Assembly: GCA_002397315.1 (NCBI GenBank)
Contig: DHAE01000016.1
Location: forward strand, 1 to 64,000
DNA length: 64,000 bases
Reading direction: 5' to 3'
DNA from: Comamonadaceae bacterium UBA4962
GTDB taxonomy: Bacteria > Pseudomonadota > Gammaproteobacteria > Burkholderiales > Burkholderiaceae_C
Under the pieces are notes generated by a model. It searched no databases, had not been told where the DNA came from, and worked only from the letters and a program-made list of their open reading frames with translations. Positions 50,732 through 58,474 of the stretch are shown here, piece by piece. The first letter of the stretch is position 1. Every line of letters starts with the position of its first letter. Both the position numbers and the translations under genes were made by a program.

Positions 50732-52009
50732 ATGAGCTTCCAGCAAGGCCTGTCCGGCCTCAACGCCGCCAGCAAGAACCTGGACGTGATCGGCCACAAC
50801 GTCGCCAACTCCGGCACCGTGGGCTTCAAGGCCTCGCGCGCCGAATTCGCCGAGATGGTGGCCAACGCCATCGGCTCCGCGGGCGGCACCAACGCCGGCA
50901 TCGGGGTGGAGCTGGGAGCGGTCTCGCAGCAGTTCAACCAGGGCAACATCTCCGTCACCGGCAACAGCCTGGACGTGGCGATCAACGGCGACGGCTTCTT
51001 CACGCTGCAGCAGCCCGACGGCTCGCGGGCCTATACCCGCGCCGGCAACTTCAAGCTCGACAGCAACGGCCAGCTGGTGACCAACACCAAGGCGCAGGTG
51101 ATGGGCTACGCGCTCGATCCGGTCACGGGCAAGCGCACGGCGAGCAATGCCGCGCCCCTCTCCTTCCCCACCTCCAAGCCGATTCCCGCCAAGCAGACCA
51201 CGGCGATCACGGCCGAGTTCAACCTCGACGCCCGCGCGCCCGACGCCGCCGGCGACGCCACGGCCACGCCGCCCGTGCCCGCCACGCCGCGCTCCACCTA
51301 CGGCACGTCGATCAACGTGTACGACAGCCAGGGCGTGGCCAAGCCCGTGAGCCTGTACTTCCAGAAGAACGGCGCCAACACCTGGGACGTGTACGACAGG
51401 CTCGACGACGCCACGGCCAACCCGCCGGTGGTGGCCACGCCCATCGGCCAGATCAAGTTCGACGACAGCGGCAGGATCGTCTCGCCGGCCGCGACCGCGC
51501 CGGAAACCGGCTTCCAGATGCCGCTGACCGTCAAGCCCACGCCGCCCAACCCGAACGGGCTGGCCGACTACACGGTGAACATCAAGCTCGACGGCGTGTC
51601 GCAGTACGGCAAGTCGTTCGCGGTGTCGAACCTGTCGCAGGACGGCTATACGGCCGGCGAACTCACAGGCATCAGCATCGAGAACAACGGCACGGTGATG
51701 ACGCGCTACTCCAACGGCGTGACGCGCGCCGAGGGGCAGGTGGCGCTGGCCAGCTTCCGCAACACGCAGGGCCTGGCCTCGGTGGGCAACAACAACTGGG
51801 TGGAAACGTTCGAGTCGGGCCAGCCGGTGCTGGGCACGCCCACCGAAGGCAAGTTCGGCGGCCTGCGCTCCGGCGCGCTGGAGGACTCCAACGTCGACCT
51901 CACGGCCGAGCTGGTGAACATGATGACCGCCCAGCGCGCCTACCAGGCCAACGCGCAGACCATCAAGACGCAGGACCAGGTGATGTCCACCCTGGTGAAC
52001 CTGCGCTGA
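50732..52009 (+). CDS. flgE: Flagellar hook protein FlgE
   Basis: FlgE builds the hook. The 425 residues have the N-terminal SFQQGLSGLNAASKNLDVIG and HNVANSGTVGFKASRAEF motifs, an exposed middle (about 130-300) and the C-terminal LTAELVNMMTAQRAYQANAQ. A good AGGAGAACACC ribosome-binding region precedes the ATG. It is followed by flgF after 64 bp. Confidence 0.97.
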   Translation: MSFQQGLSGLNAASKNLDVIGHNVANSGTVGFKASRAEFAEMVANAIGSAGGTNAGIGVELGAVSQQFNQGNISVTGNSLDVAINGDGFFTLQQPDGSRAYTRAGNFKLDSNGQLVTNTKAQVMGYALDPVTGKRTASNAAPLSFPTSKPIPAKQTTAITAEFNLDARAPDAAGDATATPPVPATPRSTYGTSINVYDSQGVAKPVSLYFQKNGANTWDVYDRLDDATANPPVVATPIGQIKFDDSGRIVSPAATAPETGFQMPLTVKPTPPNPNGLADYTVNIKLDGVSQYGKSFAVSNLSQDGYTAGELTGISIENNGTVMTRYSNGVTRAEGQVALASFRNTQGLASVGNNNWVETFESGQPVLGTPTEGKFGGLRSGALEDSNVDLTAELVNMMTAQRAYQANAQTIKTQDQVMSTLVNLR

Positions 52010-52073
52010 CGCTCCGCGCGCCCTGATCCGCCACTGCCCCCCGAACGCATCCCTTCTTCCTGCAGGCCGAGCG

Positions 52074-52814
52074 ATGGACCACATCATCTACACCTCCATG
52101 ACGGGCGCCAGCGCCGCCGCGCAACGGCAGGCGGTGCTGGCCAACAACCTCGCGAACGCCTCCACCAACGGCTTCCGCGCGGAGATGTCCACGTTCCGCG
52201 CGGTGCCCGTGCAGGGCGACGGCTCCAAGACCCGCGTGTTCGCGCTGGAGGCGACCTCGGGCCACGTGCAGACGCCGGGCCCGGTGCAGCGCACCGGACG
52301 CAACCTGGACGCGATGGCCGTGGGCAACGCATGGTTCGCGGTGCAGGGGCTGGACGGCACCGAGGCCTACACCCGCAACGGCAGCTTCGAAGTCACGGCC
52401 GAAGGGCAGCTGCGCACCTCCAACGGCCTCACGGTGCTGTCGGACGGCGGCGGCCCGATCGACGTGCCGCCCGGCGCGGACGTGTCGCTCGGCTCGGACG
52501 GCACCATCACCGCGCGCGTCGCGGGCCAGCAGGCCACGCCGATCGGCCGCCTGAAGCTCGCCACGCCCACGCCCGAAGACCCGCTCAAGCGCGGCGACGA
52601 CGCGCTCTTCCGCACCGCATCGGGCGACCCGATGCCCAACGACCCGAACGGCCGGCTGCTGTCCGGCGCGCTGGAGGGCTCCAACGTGAACGCCGTGGAA
52701 AGCATGGTCGGAATGATCTCCGCCTCCCGGCAGTTCGAAGCCCAGATGCGCCTGCTGCAGACGGCCGAGAACAACGACAAGACGGCCGCCCAGCTGCTCA
52801 ACCTGAACGGCTGA
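52074..52814 (+). CDS. flgF: Flagellar proximal rod protein FlgF
   Basis: FlgF is a rod subunit of 246 residues beginning MDHIIYTSMTGASAAAQRQA, with LANNLANASTNGFRAEMSTF and a C-terminal NVNAVESMVGMISASRQFEAQ. Length and order (flgE-flgF-flgG) are standard. Confidence 0.96.
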   Translation: MDHIIYTSMTGASAAAQRQAVLANNLANASTNGFRAEMSTFRAVPVQGDGSKTRVFALEATSGHVQTPGPVQRTGRNLDAMAVGNAWFAVQGLDGTEAYTRNGSFEVTAEGQLRTSNGLTVLSDGGGPIDVPPGADVSLGSDGTITARVAGQQATPIGRLKLATPTPEDPLKRGDDALFRTASGDPMPNDPNGRLLSGALEGSNVNAVESMVGMISASRQFEAQMRLLQTAENNDKTAAQLLNLNG

Positions 52815-52883
52815 CGGCCGACCCGCCGACGCCGCCGCACCGCCCCGCTCGCACCCCACGCCCGCATCCCCCGAGGAACCGCC

Positions 52884-53666
52884 ATGATCAATTCGCTCTG
52901 GATCGCCAAGACCGGCATGTCCGCCCAGCAGACGCAGCTGGACGTGATCTCCCACAACCTCGCCAACGTCTCCACCACGGGCTACAAGCGCAACAACGCG
53001 GTGTTCGAGGACCTGATGTACCAGAACCTGCGCCAGGTGGGCGCGCAGACCACCGAGCAGAACCAGCTGCCCACGGGCCTGCACCTGGGCCTGGGCGTGC
53101 GCACGGTGGCCACCAGCCGCAACTTCACGCAGGGCAGCCTGGCACAGTCCAACAACAACCTGGACGTGGCGATCAACGGCAACGGCTTCTTCCAGGTGAC
53201 GATGCCCGACGGCACCGCCGGCTACACGCGCGACGGCTCGTTCCAGCTGGATTCGCAGGGGCGCATGGTCACGTCCAGCGGCCTGCCCGTGGCCAACGGC
53301 ATCACGGTGCCGGCCAATGCCACCGGCATCAGCATCAGCACGGACGGCATCGTCTCGGCCACGGTGCCGGGCACGACCGCGCCGCAGCAGATCGGCACGC
53401 TGGCCATGGCGAGTTTCATCAACTCGGCCGGCCTGGAGCCCGTCGGGCAGAACCTGTTCAAGGAATCCGCCGCCTCGGGCCAGCCCCAGCAGGGCACGCC
53501 AGGCACCAACGGCCTGGGCATCATCCGCCAGGGCTTCCTCGAAACCTCGAACGTGAACGTGGTGGAAGAGCTGGTGTCGATGATCCAGACCCAGCGCGCC
53601 TACGAGATGAATTCCAAGGCCATCCAGACGTCCGACCAGATGCTGGCCAAGCTCGCGCAGCTGTGA
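52884..53666 (+). CDS. flgG: Flagellar distal rod protein FlgG
   Basis: FlgG is the distal rod subunit, 260 residues, the usual length. Motifs include MINSLWIAKTGMSAQQTQLD, ISHNLANVSTTGYKRNNAVF and NVVEELVSMIQTQRAYEMNS. It ends one base before an ATG (53666) that could also begin flgH, but the better flgH start is at 53708. Confidence 0.97.
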   Translation: MINSLWIAKTGMSAQQTQLDVISHNLANVSTTGYKRNNAVFEDLMYQNLRQVGAQTTEQNQLPTGLHLGLGVRTVATSRNFTQGSLAQSNNNLDVAINGNGFFQVTMPDGTAGYTRDGSFQLDSQGRMVTSSGLPVANGITVPANATGISISTDGIVSATVPGTTAPQQIGTLAMASFINSAGLEPVGQNLFKESAASGQPQQGTPGTNGLGIIRQGFLETSNVNVVEELVSMIQTQRAYEMNSKAIQTSDQMLAKLAQL

Positions 53667-53707
53667 TGCGCGCCCCCTCCTCCCTCCTGACTTCCGGGAT
53701 ACCGACC

Positions 53708-54415
53708 ATGCCGCACACCGCCGCCCTCCTCCGCTTTTCCTGCGCACGCATCTCCGCCGTGGCCGCCCTGCTGGCCGCCACGGGCTGCGCCACCGTCAAC
53801 CCGCCGCCGCCGATCGACATGCCGCCCACCCAGGCGCCGATCGCCGTGCAGACGGTGCCCCGCGCGACCGGGCCGGCCACCGGCAGCCTGTTCCACGCCG
53901 CCAGCTACCGGCCGGCGTTCGAGGACCGCCGCGCGCGGCTCGTGGGCGACATCGTCACCATCCAGATCGTGGAGACGATCTCCGCCTCGCAGAAGTCCAG
54001 CTCCAAGGTGGACCGCTCGGCCGCCAACACGGCCGGCGTGAGCGCGTTCCCCTTCATCGGCGCGGGCGACCTCGGCAAGCTGAAGCTGGGCGGCAACAGC
54101 ACCAACAACTTCGAGGGCAAGGGCGACCTGCAGAGCAGCAACACCTTCACGGGCACCATCTCCACCACCGTGGTCGAGGTGCTGCCCAACGGCCACCTCG
54201 TGATCGCGGGCGAGAAGCAGATCGGCGTGGCCGAGAACGTGGACGTGCTGCGCTTCTCGGGCACCGTCGACCCGCGCTCGCTGCAGCCGGGCAGCGTGGT
54301 CAGCTCCACCCTGGTGGCGAATGCCCGCGTGCAGTCGCGCGGACGCGGCTCCCCGGCCGAGGCGCAGGCCATGGGGTGGCTGGCGCGGGCGTTCAATTCG
54401 GTGGCGCCGTTCTGA
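53708..54415 (+). CDS. flgH: Flagellar L-ring lipoprotein FlgH
   Basis: FlgH forms the outer-membrane L ring. From the ATG at 53708 the protein has 235 residues with a lipoprotein signal and lipobox ATGC (Cys27), then LVGDIVTIQIVETISASQKS, NTFTGTISTTVVEVLPNGHL and VVSSTLVANARV. An ATG 14 codons upstream would also keep a signal-like start, so the exact start is uncertain. It is the last gene before the hipBA insertion; flgI, normally next, begins about 1.9 kb further on. Confidence 0.95.
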   Translation: MPHTAALLRFSCARISAVAALLAATGCATVNPPPPIDMPPTQAPIAVQTVPRATGPATGSLFHAASYRPAFEDRRARLVGDIVTIQIVETISASQKSSSKVDRSAANTAGVSAFPFIGAGDLGKLKLGGNSTNNFEGKGDLQSSNTFTGTISTTVVEVLPNGHLVIAGEKQIGVAENVDVLRFSGTVDPRSLQPGSVVSSTLVANARVQSRGRGSPAEAQAMGWLARAFNSVAPF

Positions 54416-54445
54416 TGCCCTGAAGCCTGATGCGCTGAAGCATTT

Positions 54446-54472
54446 GGCCCGGCCGTGAACAAAGGCCGGGCC
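54446..54472. terminator. Hairpin between flgH and hipA
   Basis: ggcccggcc (54446-54454) and ggccgggcc (54464-54472) form a perfect 9-bp stem with a 9-base loop in the 61-bp convergent gap. There is no T-run on either side, so termination may be partial. Rightward read-through would run antisense to hipA. Confidence 0.5.
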
Positions 54473-54476
54473 GGAG

Positions 54477-55799
54477 TCATCCCATGCGCCTCAGCATGTC
54501 TGCGATCACCACATGGCGGATCGCACGCAGCACATGCAGTTCGGCGGCCCGGGTCTCGGGTGTGATCTGAGCGAGGATCGGCATGGATTCATATTCCCCG
54601 GTCATCTGCTGGATCAGGCCGTCTGCGGCTTCCGGCAAACGCGCGATCATCCGTGCGACCTCTCGGACTGCCGTGCCTTTGCCGAGGCCGAGTTCGATAC
54701 CGGTGGCCACCAGTTTCTCCTGCGTGACGTCGCAGAATTTCGCCGCGCCGGCCACCGGCATGGCCAGGGTTTCCGCGGGCCACACCGCGATGGACGGCTC
54801 GTCCGCCAAGGCTGGCGTGTGGTAGACCGCGGTGCAAAGCAGGTCGTAGAAGGGCGCCACGCGCATGCCCTCCGAATCGATGAGGAACGAGATGTTTTTC
54901 AAGTGGCAATCCGAGTTGCCGACCAGGGTGTTGAACAGGATCCAGCGGAATATTTCCAGCCGTGCCACGGCCTTGTTCAGGCACAGCCCGATGAGCTGCA
55001 GCAACGAGGCAAAGGTCGCGCTCGCATACTTGTTGTGGCCGCTCTCGTTCAATGCCTGGCTGCCGTCCACCGCGTGCACGCGCAGCGGCTGGCCATCCGC
55101 TCCGCGGATGCGGTCGAAGCGCCCGATGATGTAGACGGGTTCGGGAACATAAAGACGCCATACGGGAGGGACCTTCACACCCAACATGTCCGCCAGGCGC
55201 ATCGTGAAGGTTTCGTTCACCACCGCGCGTGGATAGCCGACCGCCGTGGAGTCGGGTTTGAGGATGTGGGTGGAGGCGCTGCCCTTCAAAGGCTCGGCCA
55301 GCATGCCCGTCGCGGGATCGAAGCGCACCACCATCTTGTGCTGCGCCCCCGCCAGCGACATGCGCTTAGGGGCCTGTTTGTTCAGGGACGCCACCGGCAG
55401 TCGGCGGATGCGCGCGGAGAGCACCTCGGGGGTGAGTTCCTGCGTTCCCTGCGCCGCGTCTTCAGCGCCGTGCGGTTGCAGCACCAGAGCGCCGGCCGAC
55501 TCGGCCCCCAGCCGCTCCAGCAGCCCGAAGGCGTCTTCCGCCGGAACACCTTCTTCCCTGCCGATCACGGTGCGCAGCGTCTCTTCGGGAAGGAGGTTGT
55601 CAAAGAACCACTGCACCGGCCGGACCGTGGCGCCATCCAGCAGCGGCTCCGGGCCCAGCGGCAAAGAAGGAGACAGCGGATAGGGATGGCGACGGGACAG
55701 CCAACTGGCAGCGTACTGGAAGCCCCAAAGGTTGTTCTGTTCGCTCAGATCGCCCACCCATTCGCCGTTGATGGATACGGCCAAGGTGCGCCGGCTCAT
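54477..55799 (-). CDS. hipA: HipA-family serine/threonine kinase toxin
   Basis: HipA toxins are protein kinases that phosphorylate targets such as glutamyl-tRNA synthetase and cause growth arrest or persistence. The 440 residues contain the Gly/Ser loop with the autophosphorylation-site equivalent Ser148 (MSLAGAQHKM), the catalytic block GNSDCHLKN at 294-302, and the metal-binding Asp319 in FYDLL. All key residues look intact, so an active kinase is likely. An N-terminal HipA_N-type domain covers about 1-115. It overlaps hipB by 4 bp. It is transcribed against the surrounding flg genes, with more variable GC than they have (53% and 65% in two lines counted). Confidence 0.93.
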   Translation of the reverse strand: MSRRTLAVSINGEWVGDLSEQNNLWGFQYAASWLSRRHPYPLSPSLPLGPEPLLDGATVRPVQWFFDNLLPEETLRTVIGREEGVPAEDAFGLLERLGAESAGALVLQPHGAEDAAQGTQELTPEVLSARIRRLPVASLNKQAPKRMSLAGAQHKMVVRFDPATGMLAEPLKGSASTHILKPDSTAVGYPRAVVNETFTMRLADMLGVKVPPVWRLYVPEPVYIIGRFDRIRGADGQPLRVHAVDGSQALNESGHNKYASATFASLLQLIGLCLNKAVARLEIFRWILFNTLVGNSDCHLKNISFLIDSEGMRVAPFYDLLCTAVYHTPALADEPSIAVWPAETLAMPVAGAAKFCDVTQEKLVATGIELGLGKGTAVREVARMIARLPEAADGLIQQMTGEYESMPILAQITPETRAAELHVLRAIRHVVIADMLRRMG

Positions 55800-56116
55800 G
55801 TGCGACGCACCTTGGCGGCTTGCGGCGATCGCCCGGCGCCTTCCGCCAGCAGCAGCGCGGTCTTCTCCCGCATGGCTGCCAGCCGCTCGTGAACGTCGTC
55901 GGGTATCTCGACCGTCACCCTGACGCCCAGTTCCTCAAGGACTTTCAGCGCACGCCCCATCTGGACCGTGTCCTTTCCGTGCTCCAGATCGCGCAGGTAC
56001 ACATGGCTCACCCCCGCGCTGCCGGCGAGGTCGTCCTGGCGGATGCCATGGGTCTTGCGCACGGCGCAAACCACTTGGCCGATGTCTGCGACGCTGCCGA
56101 CCGTACAGTGCTTCAT
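55796..56116 (-). CDS. hipB: HipB-like antitoxin, Xre-family helix-turn-helix
   Basis: The 106-residue protein has a Cro/CI-type helix-turn-helix at about 8-65 (VVCAVRKTHGIRQDDLAGSAGVSHVYLRDLEHGK), given here as a region. It also has a short C-terminal tail rich in charged residues that may bind HipA. It precedes hipA with an ATGA overlap, the usual antitoxin-first order. It should neutralise HipA and repress its own operon. A short operator-like palindrome stands 26 bases upstream. Confidence 0.9.
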   Translation of the reverse strand: MKHCTVGSVADIGQVVCAVRKTHGIRQDDLAGSAGVSHVYLRDLEHGKDTVQMGRALKVLEELGVRVTVEIPDDVHERLAAMREKTALLLAEGAGRSPQAAKVRRT

Positions 56117-56141
56117 CGGAACCCTCGATAGAAGTGATCGT

Positions 56142-56152
56142 TTAGATTCTAA
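56142..56152 (-). promoter_or_regulatory. Candidate hipBA operator
   Basis: TTAGA-T-TCTAA is a perfect inverted repeat in the most AT-rich part of the hipB-flgI spacer, 26 bases before the hipB ATG. Its position is right for autorepression by HipB. A plausible leftward -35/-10 pair (TTAGAA, N16, TATCGA) overlaps it. Only sequence symmetry supports this. Confidence 0.45.
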
Positions 56153-56343
56153 CCAGACCGGGGGCTGACGCCAAAAAAATAGAAACGGTCATTTCGATCA
56201 CGCTGATCATGATGCGTAACGAATGCAGGATCTCAACGATCTCTGCGAAGGGGCGCCGGCCTCCGGCATCCAGGCAAGAAAGCGGGTGATCCGGCGCCTT
56301 TTCCCTCCATTCCCCAACACGCTCCGATCCCACAATCGGTGCC

Positions 56344-57510
56344 ATGACGTTTCCTGCCCCCACCTCCTTCCTCGCACGCGCGCACCGGGCCGCCCTGCGG
56401 CTGGGAATCGCGCATGGCCTCGCCGCGCTCGCCCTGCTGGGGGCCGTGTCCCCCGCGCATGCGCTGCGCATCAAGGAAGTGGCGGCCGTGCAGGGGGTGC
56501 GCAGCAACCAGCTGACGGGCTACGGCCTCGTCGTGGGGCTGGACGGCACGGGCGACCAGACCACGCAGATGCCCATCACCACGCAGGCGCTCACCAACTA
56601 CCTGCAGCAGATGGGCATCAGCCTGCCGCCGGGCACGGCCGCGCCGCAGCTCAAGAACGTGGCCACCGTGATCGTGACGGCGCAGCTGCCGGCGTTCGCG
56701 CAGCCGGGGCAGTTCATCGACGTGAGCGTGTCCTCGATGGGCAATGCCAAGTCGCTCAAGGGCGGCACGCTGATCGCCACGCCGCTGCGCGGCGCCGACG
56801 GCGAGATCTACGCGCTGGCGCAGGGCAACCTCGTCGTGGGCGGCGCGGGCGCGGCGGCCGGCGGCAGCAAGGTGCAGATCAACCACCTGAGCGCCGGGCG
56901 CATTCCCGAAGGCGCGCAGGTGGAACGCGCGGTGCCCACGCCGCTGAACGACGGCGACACGATCAACCTGGGGCTCAACGCTTCGGACTTCCAGACCGCG
57001 CGCAAGGTGGCGCGGGCCATCAACGACAAGCTCGGCAAGGGCGCGTCCATCGCCACGGCGCTGGACGGCCGCACGGTGCAGGTGCGCGCCCCGCAGGACC
57101 CGGGCGGGCGCGTGAACTTCATCGCCGACCTGGAGGAAATCCCGCTGGCCGACGCCACGCCGGCCGCCAAGGTGGTGATCAATGCGCGCACGGGCTCCAT
57201 CGTGTTCAACCAGGCCGTGACGCTGGGCCCCTGCGCGATCGCGCACGGCAACCTGTCGATCACCATCAGTTCCACGCCGGTCATCAGCCAGCCCAATCCG
57301 CTGTCGCAGGGCCAGACGGTGGTCGCGCAGAAGAGCGACATCACCGTGAAGCAGGAGCCCGGCAACATCATCCAGATGCCGCCGTCGCCGCAGCTCGCCG
57401 ACGTGGTGCGCGCACTGAACACGCTGGGCGCCACGCCGCAGGATCTGCTGGCCATCCTGCAGGCCATCAAGGCCGCGGGCGCGCTCAACGCCGAGCTGGA
57501 GGTCATCTGA
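56344..57510 (+). CDS. flgI: Flagellar P-ring protein FlgI
   Basis: FlgI forms the periplasmic P ring. The 388 residues have a signal peptide ending near SPAHA-LRIKE and the canonical GLVVGLDGTGDQTTQMPITTQ, LRGADGEIYALAQGNLVV and IVFNQAVTLGPCAIAHGNLS blocks. It is divergent from hipB and separated from flgH by the hipBA module. It must use its own promoter or antisense read-through. CACAAT at 56331-56336 is a -10 candidate but lies only 8 bases from the ATG, with no TTTAGA at the matching distance. The ORF starts only at this ATG. Confidence 0.96.
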   Translation: MTFPAPTSFLARAHRAALRLGIAHGLAALALLGAVSPAHALRIKEVAAVQGVRSNQLTGYGLVVGLDGTGDQTTQMPITTQALTNYLQQMGISLPPGTAAPQLKNVATVIVTAQLPAFAQPGQFIDVSVSSMGNAKSLKGGTLIATPLRGADGEIYALAQGNLVVGGAGAAAGGSKVQINHLSAGRIPEGAQVERAVPTPLNDGDTINLGLNASDFQTARKVARAINDKLGKGASIATALDGRTVQVRAPQDPGGRVNFIADLEEIPLADATPAAKVVINARTGSIVFNQAVTLGPCAIAHGNLSITISSTPVISQPNPLSQGQTVVAQKSDITVKQEPGNIIQMPPSPQLADVVRALNTLGATPQDLLAILQAIKAAGALNAELEVI

Positions 57511-57552
57511 TGGCCGCCGCGTCCGCCTCCGCCTGAACGCCGGGAGACCGCC

Positions 57553-58458
57553 ATGTCGCTCAGCCTGACCTCCTCCGCTCCCGCCACGGCCTCCAACGCG
57601 CTGGCGGTGGATGCCCGCTCGCTCGACGCGCTGAAGTTCCAGGCCGGGCAGAACGATCCGAAAGCCGCCAGGGAAGCCGCCAAGCAGTTCGAATCGCTGT
57701 TCATGCGCGAGATGATCAAGAGCATGCGCGAGGCGACGATGAAGTCGGGCCTGATGGAAGGCGAGCAGGGCAACCTGGGCCAGGACATGCTCGACCAGCA
57801 GTTCTCGGTGCAGATGTCGGGCCTGCAGGGCGGACTCTCCGAGGCCATCCAGCGCCAGCTCACCCGCCAGATCGGCAGCGGCCAGGAGGCCGCGCCCACG
57901 TTTTCTCCGCCGTCCACGCTGAGCCTGCAGCCGCAGTTGCAGTCCGCGCGCGCCGCCGCGGCCGCCAATGCGTATGCGCCGGCGCCCAAGGGCCGCGACG
58001 GTTTCGTGCAGCACCACCGCGAGGCCGCCGAGCGCGTGGCGCAGGAGAGCGGCATTCCCGCGAGCTTCATGCTCGGACAGGCCGGCCACGAAACGGGCTG
58101 GGGCAAGAGCGAGATCCGCAGCAGGGACGGCAGCAATTCGTTCAACCTGTTCGGCATCAAGGCCGGCAAGGGCTGGACGGGCAAGGTGGCGGAAGTCACC
58201 ACCACCGAATACATCAACGGCACGCCGCGCAAGGTGACGGCGAAATTCCGCGCCTACGACTCCTACGAGGACTCCTTCAAGGACTACGCGCGGCTCATCA
58301 ACGACAACCCGCGCTACGAGAAGGCACGCGGCAAGACGCATTCGGCCGTGGCCTACGCGACCGAACTGCAGAAGGCCGGCTACGCCACCGATCCCGAATA
58401 CGCGCACAAGCTGAGCCGGGCCATCCACAGCACGCTGCGCGTGGGGCCGGCGGCATGA
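57553..58458 (+). CDS. flgJ: Peptidoglycan hydrolase/rod assembly protein FlgJ
   Basis: FlgJ helps the rod through the cell wall. The 301 residues have an N-terminal rod-scaffold domain (about 30-110: AARQFESLFMREMIKSMRE-type segment near 40-65). The C-terminal glucosaminidase domain (about 150-295) contains FMLGQAGHETGWGKSEI with the catalytic Glu near 179 and SFNLFGIKAGKGWTGK. Both domains are present, the standard betaproteobacterial form. It follows flgI by 42 bp and precedes flgK by 16 bp. Confidence 0.96.
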   Translation: MSLSLTSSAPATASNALAVDARSLDALKFQAGQNDPKAAREAAKQFESLFMREMIKSMREATMKSGLMEGEQGNLGQDMLDQQFSVQMSGLQGGLSEAIQRQLTRQIGSGQEAAPTFSPPSTLSLQPQLQSARAAAAANAYAPAPKGRDGFVQHHREAAERVAQESGIPASFMLGQAGHETGWGKSEIRSRDGSNSFNLFGIKAGKGWTGKVAEVTTTEYINGTPRKVTAKFRAYDSYEDSFKDYARLINDNPRYEKARGKTHSAVAYATELQKAGYATDPEYAHKLSRAIHSTLRVGPAA

Positions 58459-58474
58459 AGGCGGGTGAACGCAC

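Noticed and set aside
54416..56343. An insertion sequence or prophage carrying hipBA
   Set aside because: No transposase, integrase, terminal inverted repeats or target duplication could be seen around the module.
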